DNA from: Clarkia xantiana subsp. parviflora
Taxonomy: Eukaryota > Streptophyta > Magnoliopsida > Myrtales > Onagraceae
Length of the DNA stretch: 64,000 bases
Direction of reading: 5' to 3'
NCBI GenBank assembly: GCA_036873135.1
Contig: JAPTYO010000002.1
Span: forward strand, 34,773,452 to 34,837,451
Numbering within the stretch: position 1 is the first letter of the stretch; every line of letters begins with the position of its first letter. A program made the position numbers and the translations under genes. Positions 21,420 to 31,940 of the stretch are shown here, one piece after another. Under the pieces are notes generated by a model. The model saw only the letters and a list, made by a program, of their open reading frames with translations, did no database searches and had not been told where the DNA came from.

Positions 21420-23053
21420 AGGGAGGGCCTCCTCCGTCATACTGCATGCATTACCCCCAGTTTTACACATACATAAGTTATTACATTATTAATGATTATA
21501 CCCTAAATAAATAAACAATAAGTCAATAAATTCATTATTCTTGCCTAACCAATTAAGGTAATACATTCAAGGCTCCAGTGTTTCACGTTTCTCTTACTTG
21601 CTGTTTTAAAAACAACGTTTACATGTGAATGAATTCGGTTTACAAACCAACAACCCAACACATCCCTTAACCAACCACGGACAAGCTTCCTCTATCCCCG
21701 TAGCCTGTCCCTAAACTCTGTCGCATGAATCATGTCCGTTTATCTCATTTCATCTCTTTTATATTTCTTTTTCTCTTTCTTTTCATTGTATTATTAATCT
21801 CTTAAGTTACCTCCAAGACCATGAAGTCGACAGCCAAAGAAAAGTAAACTAAGCCTTAATTTTTGTTCTCTCTTAATTTTATTTTGTTAATTTCCTAAGA
21901 TTCAAGCTAAGGCTACCCACACGCTAAAAAGAAATAAATTATACACATCCATCAAAACATACATAAAATCGTATATATATATATATTACTTGCAATTTAA
22001 TTATTATTATGCTTACATTATATATACTCTTTTGTTATTATAGTATACAATAAGTATTAGTATATAGGTATGTGTACAATATATATACATATAATTAATT
22101 TTTTATTACAAAAATCAATATATTATAACTACTTAGACCAAGTGAAGTCTAAAGTGTTAAACATTTTTAGACTTTATATTTTTTTTTATTTTTTTAATAC
22201 ACTATTAGAATGGGTGAACAGTTTGACAATGTGAACCCTATATGGATAAAATTGGACCAAACAAAGTCGGGCTAATTATAGGCCTGTCAAATGTTTGTCC
22301 AGTTTTAACCAATAAGGTTCACTCTGCCTAACTGTTAACTCACTCCAATAGGTTTAACATATAGACTTCACCTGACCTAATTTTGACCTAATTTTTCATT
22401 CAATTTTAGCACTCAAGGGTTCACCCGACTTAACTGTTGACCCATTCTTATAGTATTTTAGAAAAAAAGAACATAAAATTATATAAACCCTACTAGTATT
22501 TAAACCATATATTAGTAATCCAGGGCTCACCCGGACTAACTGTTCGTCAAATTTTAGCACTCTAGGGTTTACCCTGCCTAATTATTCATCCATTCTAATA
22601 GGATTTTAGAAAGAAAACAACTTCAAACTAGATAAACCCTAAAAATATTCAAACCTTAAAAAAAAATCCTACAACGGTCTGAGAATGCCCCATCCGGCCC
22701 TGAACATAGAATGACATTTCAGGATCTGATTTTAAAGTTAATTTTATTTAAATTTGCATTTAATTTGCTACAATGCTATTTTCATTTTTGGTTTTTCAAA
22801 TAATAGTGTTATTTTGACGAAATATATATATATAAAGGACATTGTATATCATAATAATTTAATTTATATACAAATATCTTAATATTATAATATAATATTT
22901 ACATAATAGGTATATTTGATAAATTAACTTTATAATTAAATACTTTTTTATATAAACATATATAATATTATAATATAATGTTTAAGGCTTATATGAATAT
23001 TTAATAAGTTTACTTTTTGTTTGGCTGTCTACTCTATGGTCTCGTGGGCTGTG
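21420..23053. other. Intergenic DNA left of the LARD insertion
   Basis: AT-rich, no gene seen. It holds an imperfect duplication of about 65 bases ('ttagcactc...gggttcaccc...ttttagaaa', near 22406 and 22553). Confidence 0.5.
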
Positions 23054-23071
23054 GGTAATGTCAGACCTAAA

Positions 23072-23410
23072 GTAAAAGTCTCCAGTGACGTGCGGGAAAG
23101 TAAAGTCTCCATTGGCATGCAGAAAAGTAAAAGCCTCCAGTGGCGTGCAGAAAAGTAAAGCCTCCAGTGGCGTGCGGGAAAGTAAAGCCTCCAGTGGCGT
23201 ACGGAAAAGTAAAGCCTCCAGTGGCGTGCAGAAAAGTAAAACCTCCAGTGGCGTGCAGAAAAGTAAAGCCTCCAGTGGCGTGTGTCGGAGAAATGCCTCT
23301 AGCGGCGTCCGTCGGAGAAGAGCCTCTAGTGGCGTCCGTCGGAGAAGAGCCTCCAGTGGCATATGTCGGAGGAATGCCTCTAGTGGCGTCCGTTGGATAA
23401 AGGCCTCGAG
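23072..23410 (-). repeat. LARD tandem array 1, about 32-bp unit
   Basis: About ten copies of 'aaagtaaagcctccagtggc' plus 'gtgcagaa', later 'gcctctagtggcgtccgtcg'. Each carries an inverted GCC-tccagt-GGC, and the first copy has GTC-tccagt-GAC, a paired change. ORFs across it are repeat translations only. Confidence 0.9.
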
Positions 23411-23714
23411 TGGCTTGACGACTTGAATGCATGTCCCTAATTTGCCTAAACTGCGCATGACGCGACAACTTAGCGGGATCTTTTTTTTTTAATCTCTCAT
23501 ATTCTCTCCTTTTGCCACGGTTAGAATTTTAGACCGTGCCCCTCGGTTTTCCTAATTTTTGCATGGATTGCCCCTTGGGGTTTTCATTCCATCGGGATTT
23601 TATTTTCTCTCCTTTTGCCATGATTGCAATTTCTGAATTTGCTATCATGCCCCTCATTTCCTAATTTTGCCTAGGCTGCCCTTTCGGGTTTTCAACCTAA
23701 CGGAAGCACTCTTT
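23411..23714 (-). other. LARD spacer between arrays
   Basis: Pyrimidine-rich text with repeated phrases 'ctccttttgcca' and 'cctaattttgcc'. No coding signal. Confidence 0.5.
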
Positions 23715-25050
23715 CTTTTGGTAGCCGATTAAACGGTGGCTGTGACCCATACTTTATTTCCCGTCTCGATTTGAGAGTATTTGTAGCCATTTGGAGGGTG
23801 GCTGTGACCCTTTCCTCACTGTCTTCAATGTTGCGAGAGCTCTTTTGATTTGTAGCCATTTGGAGGGTGGCTGTGGCCCTTTTATTTATTTCCATCGTCG
23901 ATGTTCCGGGAGCGCTCTTTTGATTTGTAGCCGTTTTAAGGGTGGCTGTGGCCCTTTCAAATGATTTCCCGACCTTACAAGATTCACGAGAGTATTCTTT
24001 ATATGTAGCCATTTTGAGGGTGGTTATGGCCCTTTCAACAATCTCCCATCTTCTCAGGATTCGAGGAACACTCTTTGTTGGTAGCCATTTTAGGGGTGGC
24101 TGTGGCCCTTTCACTCATATCCCGCCTTCAATATTGCGAGAGTGTTCTATATCTGTAGCCGTTTGAAGGGTGGTTGTGGCCCTTTATTTTGTAGTCGTTT
24201 TAGGGACGACTGTGGCCCTTTTTTATTTTCCCGCTCTTACAAGATTCGCGGGGTCACTCTTTTATCTGTAGCCATTTGGAGGGTGGCTGTGGCCCTTTAT
24301 TTTGTAGTCGTTTTAGGGACGAATGTGGCCTTTTTCTTATTTTTCCGCTCTTACAAGATTCGCGAGGTCACTCTTTTATCTGTAGCCGTTTGGAGGGTGG
24401 CTGTGGCCCTTTATTTTGTAGACGTTTTAGAGACGACTGTGGCCCTTTTTATTTTCCCGCCCTCACATGATTCGTGGGGTCACTCTTTTATCTGTAGCCA
24501 TTTGGAGGGTGGCTGTGGCCCTTTATTTTGTAGTCGTTTTAGGGACGACTGTGGCCCTTTTTATTTTCCCGCCCTCACAGGATTCACGGGGTCACTCTTT
24601 TATCTTTAGCCGTTTGTAGGGTGGCTGTGGCCCTTTCACTTATTCTACGCTTTTGATGTTGCGGGAGTGCTCTTTATCTGTAACCATTTGAAGGGTGGTT
24701 GTGGCCCTTTATTTTGTAGTCGTTTTAGGTACGACTGTGGCCCTTTTTTATTTTCCCGCCCTTTCAAGATTTGCGGGGTCACTCTTTTATCTTTAGCCGT
24801 TTGGAGGGTGGCTGTGGCCCTTTCACTTATTCTCCGCTTTTGATGTTGCGGGAGAGCTCTTTATCTGTAGCCATTTGAAGGGTGGCCGTGACCCTGTTTT
24901 TTTATAGTCATTTTAGGGATGACTGTGACCCTTTTATTTGTAGTTGATTTAGGATCAAATGTGACCCTTTTATTGCTTCATTGTTCTCACAAGATTTGTA
25001 CGAACGCTTTCTTTATTTTTCTGTAGCCGATTAAAGGGCGGCTGTGATCC
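23715..25050 (-). repeat. LARD tandem array 2: about 22 stem-loop modules
   Basis: Modules of the form 'tagccatttggagggtggct' followed by 'gtggcccttt', alternating with 'agtcgttttagggacgact' followed by the same tail, spaced by 35-80 bases of 'tattttcccgctcttaca'-like text. The two arms of each module are complementary (AGCCA/TGGCT, AGTCGT/ACGACT). Variants include AACCA/TGGTT, AGTCAT/ATGACT and AGCCG/CGGCT. Position near the 3' end of the element matches the 3' arrays of Tat-type elements. Confidence 0.88.
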
Positions 25051-26430
25051 TTAAGAAAATTGAGTTTTTTTTTTTTTTGCTCTTTATTTTTTTTTGCTCT
25101 TTTTTTCTTTTTTCATCTCACCTTTTGCCATGATTGCCCCTGCGGGTTTTCAATCATGCCTCTCTCCCTGACTTTTGCCTAGGTTTTCAACCTAGCAGGA
25201 ATTTATTTTTTTCTCTCTTTTTTCTTTTTCAAATGGAAAAAAAAATCTACAGAAACTAATCAACAACAACTATGTTACATGCCCCTAATAGCAGATTAAA
25301 CCTTTTAATTTCTCGAAACTTCTCCGGAGGAAAACTTGTCAAATAAGTTGATTATGTCAATGCCTTGAATGGAGGATCCTTTCAATGGGTGGACGACACC
25401 GACAATAATTTCTTCTTCTTCTTCTTCTTCCTCTCAAATTCTCTTTCATTAGCACGGTCGATCTTCATGGAATCTCGATCTTTTTTAGTAGGAAGATCCC
25501 TGGATGTCTTCTATCTTCAACCATGCTTGATCTTAACATGAATGCCCAACGGCTACATTTGACTGGTTCATAATTCGTCGCATGCTGGACGAATGGCCTG
25601 ATTAATGAACACACATGGATGGTGTTGATTTTTGCACAGTAGTCCGCAAATGGTAAACTTAGGCATATATATCGCCCGAGGTATATGGGATAACTGGCAT
25701 AAGAATGGTCGGCGAGCGATGGGCCGTACATGAGATGTGCTCTTCAGAAGTTTTGATTTGGATGATTATCTAAGTTGGGAGTTGGATTTTTCAGTGGGCA
25801 ATGTGCTCGCTATGCGGCTGGACCTGCTGCATGTCCTGATTCTCTTGCTCCACAACTTGTGTATGTACACCTGCTGAAAAGTACATGCCCCTAGTGGCAG
25901 ACTGAAAATTTCAGAACTTTTTTCGGAAAATGATTCGGTTGATCGAGTCAAGCTACATTGATCGGCACATTGAATCTTCACGGGATTCTCGATGATCTCT
26001 TGAAATTTTCTCATCTGCTGACATGTCCGATCTCAAAGGGAGATGCCCCATGGTTACCGCTGAATGGTTTAAACTTGGCCACATAACGGTTATATACCTC
26101 GTCTTGGAAAGCGTATGAATTTCACACATGGTAGGTGAATTTTTTCATACAAACTCTTCGAAGCGCTCACGTTTCACACGGTTGCGGCATTGGTTGAAGT
26201 GGTCATCCGACCTGCAAAAGAGTAGGGATACTCAAATATCACGGAAAAAACTAAGTACAATTTAACACACCTCAGTGTTAGATATCCCGAGTGTGCAATT
26301 TGTTCCTTGTGCAACTGCATGATTGCATGTTCTTTTTTGTTGCCCCATTTAGCCGGCATAACTTATGTGTACATGATACCTTAACCAAGGGTACCTGAAA
26401 AGAGTGAATGAAAAATCAGTGTAGAGAATA
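25051..26430 (-). other. LARD interior, unrecognised
   Basis: T-rich stretch, then mixed-composition DNA. The phrases 'catgcccctaatagcagatt' (25280) and 'catgcccctagtggcagact' (25885) mark an imperfect duplication about 600 bases apart. Short ORFs (25465-25731, 25766-26014) show no known motif. Could be a decayed untranslated region. Confidence 0.45.
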
Positions 26431-27559
26431 TGAGAAATCATGCATGATTTTTTGAAAACTCTAATGTCATTCATTTCATAATTTTGACTACTTTTTTTGA
26501 AAAGGAATCAAAATTTATGATCAAATGTGTTTTGCGCCATCATGGAGTTTACTGAGTTTGCTGAGTGCATTATCTGGCTCGAACGAGGGACAAACGCTCA
26601 AAAAAAAGTTTTTTTCAAAAAGGTTTTCTCGTCCATTGTTTAAACTCGAATAGTGGCACTCAACTGCACAGTTAAACTATTTTCTCAAAAAACAAATCGT
26701 AACTCCCATTTTTAAATGCTCGCTCATGCGAATGTTGAAATGACGATCTTGCCAAAAAAAGTGCAACACACTTTGGATAAAAACGAATGACACTCTGAGT
26801 TTTTTTTTTTTAAATGCTCATGCATGTTTGAGAGTTAAAATTCTACTGTTAAGAAAGTTACAACTTACACATATTACCTGAACAATGCATATTTTGAAAT
26901 GAAAATTTCAGGTGGGGTTTTTTTTTTTTAAATAATGCAATTCAGATGCATGCGTGAATTTGAAAGCTCTATAGCTAAAAAAACTCACAATTTACCTGAA
27001 ATGTTTTTTTTTTAAAAAAATAATGCATATTGAATGCATGCTTTAAAAAAATCAGGTAAAGATGTTTTTTTTGAAAATGATGCATATGCAATTCATGTTT
27101 GAATTTTAAAAAAACTCTAAGAGCCAAAAAAAAGAATTACAAATTTTCGTTTTTAAAGAAAATGATGCACATTGAATACACTAACAAAATTTTACAACTT
27201 ACATGAAAGTTCTTTTCCATAAAATAATGCGTATGAAACACATGCTTGAAATAAAACATTATGGTAAGTAGTTTTGAAAGCAACACATGGAATACAAGTT
27301 TGAAACTAAAGGTTCTACGACTAAGAATGCGTACAATCTATCAACATATTATTTTTCCTAAAATAATGCACATGCGATGCACATGAGATGCATACTTGAA
27401 ATGAAAGTTCTACAGTTAAGATAATTTACAAGTTATCTGAAAAGATTTTTTTGTTTTTTTTTTTTCGTTTTTTTAACGAGGGAAAAAAACAATGCATCTT
27501 GGTTGCTCAAAATTAAGAATCAGACGAAAAGTTTTTTTAAAAAGGATGCATATGAGATG
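26431..27559 (-). repeat. LARD degenerate AT-rich repeat block, left part
   Basis: Repeated blocks of roughly 110-130 bases, each with a T or A run, 'aatgcatatg' and 'gcatgcttgaaa'-like text and 'aagttctac' or 'aattacaa'. Continues at 36661-38060 on the other side of Tat-2. Confidence 0.75.
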
Positions 27560-28340
27560 TGTTAGGTTCTAAGTTTCAGGTCAACGGGCAGTCGACCTAA
27601 GCCTTATTCCTCACTGGAGATTCGGTGCTCTTGAGTCTTGTCGTCCTAGCCCGTATCTTTCTATCCTTCGCCTTCTCTTCTCTTCTCGTCCTTCAAGAGG
27701 GGCAATAACAAGCACGGAGGGGGGGGGGGTGGTGCTTGATGTACCCTCTCCGATGCCTAAGTTAGTACGGTATTTGTAGAGAGATAAAGCTAGAGAGATG
27801 TCAGAGCTAAATTATGCACTTTGCCAAGATGTTCAAAGGTGATCAAATGAATGGTGGAAGAGTTGTATTTATAGGCAACGGTGTTATTAAGGTGACTTAA
27901 TGACATCGTTAGCCTTTAAACACAATTAATTATCCCTTAATCACGTAATTAAGACCTTAAGGCACGGAGAAGGTTGGCGGAAATAAATCGAGTATGGGAG
28001 TCAGACAAATGGTGTCGGAGCCCTTGGGGGGAGGAAAATCCGACCCCCAAGGGTAGGGGTTGGGTGTGGCCACCCAACCCCTCCCTAGGGGAGATAGGGT
28101 TGGCCAACCCAATCTCCCCTAGGGGAGATCGGGTTGGCTGACCCGATCTCCCCTAGGGGAGGTCGGGTGTGGCCACCCGACCTCACCTAGGTGAGTTTAC
28201 CTCGGTCCGGACGACTCGTCCGGACCGTTGGTGTTTCCGCGGGGTGTTTGGGTCGAAGTTTCGATTTACAATCATTAACGGGGTGATCAAAATAAAACGA
28301 TTCGGAAGTCAACGGGTTCAAATTGGGCGTATATCCATCA
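27560..28340 (-). repeat. Tat-2 3' LTR (781 bp)
   Basis: Plus-strand text runs from 'tgttaggttctaag' to 'gtatatccatca'. TATA box (minus) at 27866-27873. Contains a run of 11 G (27719-27729) and a stack of palindromes built on 'cccctaggggagat' (28080-28190), one module more than in the 5' LTR. Confidence 0.93.
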
Positions 28341-28889
28341 CATGCCCCCGAGTCAACCAATGGCCTGACCCTTGATTGACTCTATTTTAGGATAGTATGA
28401 CACGCGCAATTTGAAGCTGGGATTTTACCTTTTGTCGGAATACTTACTTACCCATGGATGTGTGTCTCTGACCCTGCCCCCTGCCTTATAAGATAGAGGA
28501 ATTGCAAACGTCAGAATAGCACGGACACGTGTCCAAGCGCGTGTCCGTCTGGGATGGAAATAATAAATCTATCCCCGTCATGGGTGTACACTTGAAAAAT
28601 ATACGCTCGCGTGGGGATGCTATAAGGATACAGCTAAACGAGACCATGCTTCAATTTCATGTCGGGGTAAGTCTAAATGGAGAAATTTTTTAATTTTGGT
28701 CTAAAATTTTTCTAAGTATGGGATGCTTAAAAATATACCCATAGAATACTAACTGTGGTAGGTGTGAGTTTAACCTTGGTTAATGGGAACTAGGGGTATC
28801 AGTTTTTAAATCTGACTCATGAATTTTTCCTTCCTAAAAATCAACGGTGTCGATTTGGCTGTTTTAGAAAAAACCCTATTCTCTTGTAC
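28341..28889. other. Polypurine tract and presumed promoter region of the Tat-2 antisense gene
   Basis: The first bases read 'gactcgggggcatg' in minus sense, a polypurine tract next to the 3' LTR. The rest has no ORF and lies upstream of a plus-strand TATA box. Confidence 0.5.
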
Positions 28890-28896
28890 TATAAAA
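28890..28896 (+). promoter_or_regulatory. TATA box for the Tat-2 antisense transcript
   Basis: 'tataaaa' in 'tactataaaagggg', plus strand, about 500 bases before the best ATG (29396). An untranslated first exon and intron could fill the gap. Inferred from sequence only. Confidence 0.45.
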
Positions 28897-29395
28897 GGGG
28901 TAAGTGATTACCTCATTCTCGTTGTCCTTTTTTCTTTTCCTTTTCTTTTAGGCGGTTATGATCCTTGGTTGGATTCGCTTCTTGGGACGCGTGTCGTATT
29001 GAGGTACGTGCCTTTTGCTTTGTGTAAGCGTTGCTTTTGGGAGACGTAATCCCGCCTCTCCCTCGATTGTTTCTTTACTTGTCTCGTTTTTGATTTGTGG
29101 GTCTTCATGGTGATATAGTCCTGTTTGGTTCATCCTCTTTTCATCTTCTTGCCCCCGTGTTTCTGCTTGCTGGCGCGTGGGGTCTTCTATACTGGGATTA
29201 TGACTATCTCCCCTTGCCCCCTGCCTCTACTTGTTGGCCAGTGGGGTCTCTCTATATCATCTTTCTATTCTTACCTTTTGGCTTTGTATTCGTCGTTTTA
29301 GGAAAATGAGTTTTGTCTTGTGTCCACTGTCCGCTTTCTGTTTTCCTTGGGCTAAGCTTGCGTTTTTTCGATCTATCAGATCTCCCCGGTGATTG

Positions 29396-30460
29396 ATGAG
29401 GAGTAAGAGGCCAGTACGGGTGGGAGTAGTTAACTCCGGGACCGGACCTTCGATTGCAAAAAGATCGGTTTTTTATGGTGCGGGGAGGTGTCCTCTAATT
29501 GGAGGTAAGGGCGGTGGTGATTTTAGGGTACCATCTTCTTTCTATATAGATGCCCCCCAATCGAGGGTCCGGGAGCCATCTTTTCCTTCTTCCTTGTTTG
29601 GTAAGTCCTCGAATGTCTGAGTTTCCTTAGTGTATATTGGTGTTTACTCCGTATCTTGTTGTAGGTAGACTTCGTCTTCCGCGTCTGAGTCGGAAGGAGC
29701 TGTCTCGTCCTCCTGTTGATGGAATTGTTGGGTTTGAGTGGGCGCCTTATTATGGGCGTGGGGCTCGTTTTGACAATCAATCTTCTTTACAAACTCCTGA
29801 GGTTGGAGTTCGTGTTCTGCAGTCTGCTGTTCCTCCTGCCGATCGTGTGCCCCCTTCTAAAGGGTCGGAGGCAACTTATGAATTGGCTCATGATGTGTTG
29901 GCTCGCTATGCTTCTGTAACTTTTCTTAACCGTCTTATCCTTTAGGACATTTCATTTTTGGTTTATCTGTCTCATCCTTTGTTTTTGTCGCAGGGTATTG
30001 CCGACCTTGTTAATTTGTCCACCCTTGTTATTGATCTTGCTGAGGAGAAAAAGGTGCACGAGGACATTTGTGTCTCCCTTAATTCCAAGCTTGTTAGTTG
30101 TTTGGAGCGTAGTCGTATCACAGATTTGCAGTGCCGAGATTTGGAGAGTCGTATTGCCCTTTTTAAAGAAGAGATTGAAACCTTAAGACAAAAGTCTTAT
30201 CGCGATGAAGTACTTCGGGCTGCTGAGTTGGTGTCCCTTGAGGAGATGTTTCGTGTGGAGGAGAAAGGGTGTGCTATCGCTGAGTATAAGGCTTCCTCTC
30301 TTATCAGGCTGCTATCGATGTTCGCTGCTCTGTGGCTAAACGTATTTCTTTGAAGGCGATTCTTGATCGTATGTACATGATTGCTCCTGACTTTCCTTTT
30401 TCTCAGCTTGGTGATTTGTCTGACTTCGCTGTTAGGCATATTGCCAAGATGAGGAAGTAG
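29396..30460 (+). pseudogene. Antisense three-exon gene inside Tat-2, coiled-coil protein, one frameshift
   Basis: Opposite to Tat-2 pol. Exon A 29396-29600 starts 'MRSKRPVRVGVV'. A 64-bp intron follows (29601-29664, GTAAGT...TGTAG). Exon B 29665-29915 includes 'GFEWAPYYGRGARFD'. A 78-bp intron follows (29916-29993, GTAACT...GTCGCAG). Exon C 29994-30460 gives 'GIADLVNLSTLVIDLAEEKK', then a long heptad-like coiled coil ('DLESRIALFKEEIETLRQ'), 'AIAEYKASS', and ends 'FAVRHIAKMRK' at TAG 30458-30460. Intron phases agree with the frames on both sides. Exon C shifts by one base near 30290-30305, so this copy is broken. Length about 307 residues. Extra antisense ORFs in Tat-type elements are known. 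The AEYKAS-type coiled coil recalls 'putative gypsy type transposon' plant proteins, which I could not check. Confidence 0.68.
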
Positions 30461-30898
30461 TACACCCATCTCTTGTGGTGGTTTCGCGAGTTTGTGGCTT
30501 GAGGTTCTTCTTAATTTGGGTCGTATTTCTCCTTTTGGCCTCTAGCTTTTTTATGCTTGTCTTTAGAGTTTGAAACTCCACATTTCCTAGTTTGCCATCT
30601 TTGTTTGACACTTGTGTCTTTACTTATGGCATGCATGCGGGGTGTTTATCTCCCCTTTTCATGATAACCTCTTGTGCCTTTATGTATAGCTCTTTGGTTA
30701 TGGATCCTTCCCTTTCTGATGCTTCCTTTTCTTTGCGTTTCTTTGGTGTTTTCCTTCATCCCCGTACCTGCTATTTCATCAAGAAAAAACATTATGTGTT
30801 CTTCTTACAATCTTACTTTGGAATTACTTTCTCATGGGATCCTTCTTAGTATGGTGCAATGATCTCTTCTAATGCCCTTTGAATGGCATGTATGATAT
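30461..30898. other. Region between the antisense gene and the Tat-2 repeat array
   Basis: Plus-strand 3' flank of the antisense gene, T-rich, with short unsupported ORFs. Probably its untranslated tail. Confidence 0.4.
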
Positions 30899-31660
30899 TG
30901 TTAGACCAAAGATACGCTCTTGGTGGGCGTCGAATACTGTTCACGAGATACGCTCTCGGAGGGCACCAGTAGTTAGACCAAAGATACGCTCTTGGTGGGC
31001 GTCGAAACTGTTCACGAGATACGCTCTCGGAGGGCACCAGTAGCTAGACCAAAGATACGCTCTTGGTGGGCGTCGAAACTGTTCACGAGATACGCTCTCG
31101 GAGGGCACCAGTAGTTAGACCAAAGATACGCTCTTGGTGGGCGTCGAAACTGTTCACGAGATACGCTCTCGGAGGGCACCAATAGTTAGACCAAAGATAC
31201 GCTCTCGGAGGGCACCAGTAGTTAGACCAAAGATACGCTCCTGGTGGGCGTCGAATCTGGTAGTTTGAAATCTACCTCAAGATACGCTCTTGGGGGCGTC
31301 GAATCTGGTAGTTTGAAATCTACCTCAAGATACGCTCCTGGGGGCGTCGAAGGTCGTAGTTTTTAGAAGCTACTCTCAAGATACGCTCTTGGGGGCGTCG
31401 AAATTCGTAGTTTTTGGAAACCACTCTCAAGATACGCTCTTGGGGGCGTCGAAGGTCGTAGTATGAACACTACTCTCAAGATACGCTCTTGGGGGCGTCG
31501 AAGTATAAAAACTACTCTCAAGATACGCTCTTGGGGGCGTCGAAGGTCGTAGTGTTAAAACTACTCTCAAGATGCGCTCTTGGGGGCGTCGAAGTTCGTA
31601 GTATGAAAACTACTCTCAAGATACGCTCTTGGGGGCGTTGAAGGTCGTGTTGACTTGGAA
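30899..31660 (-). repeat. Tat-2 3' tandem array, 70-bp then about 50-bp units
   Basis: First four to five copies of a 70-bp unit with 'agatacgctcttggtgggcg' and 'gagatacgctctcggaggg'. Then about nine copies of a roughly 50-bp unit 'agatacgctcttgggggcgt' plus 'cgaaggtcgtag...actactctca'. ACGC/GCGT arms around the core fold back. Not a CRISPR array: the spacers are near-identical. Confidence 0.9.
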
Positions 31661-31940
31661 GTCATATCTGTGTAAGGATAACATAATGATTGTATCACCA
31701 CCTTCTTTAAAAGATACTTTTGAGTAACTTCTACTTCATTAGGAGCATTCGAGCCTTTATGTACACATGGGATGCCTTGGGTGGATCAAGACACCCTTTG
31801 GAGGAAATCAAAGATAGTTGTAGAGTTGGAGTAACTTCTTGAGTTCTCCTTCTCAAAAGTTGTTTTTGGAAAACTTAAACAATTATATGTAATGACTTGA
31901 AATAACTTCAAGGATATGGTCTTTTGCTTGTGCTGTCTTC
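31661..31940 (-). other. Tat-2 spacer between array and pol stop
   Basis: No ORF or repeat recognised. This is the beginning of the element's 3' untranslated region. Confidence 0.45.

Noticed and set aside
23692..24609. ORFs of 140-155 codons across the LARD array
   Set aside because: They are translations of the tandem repeats in several frames on both strands, without a domain or codon-like pattern.
28819..29049. First coding exon of the Tat-2 antisense gene
   Set aside because: A GT site follows ('gag|gtacgtg'), but joining it to the next acceptor near 29379 puts a TGA in frame. It may be an untranslated exon at most.
30899..31660. Regularly spaced repeats that resemble a CRISPR array
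   Set aside because: The spacers are nearly identical to one another and the unit lies in the 3' region of a plant LTR element; no cas gene is present. It is a minisatellite. The same holds for 45893-47230 and 23072-23410.
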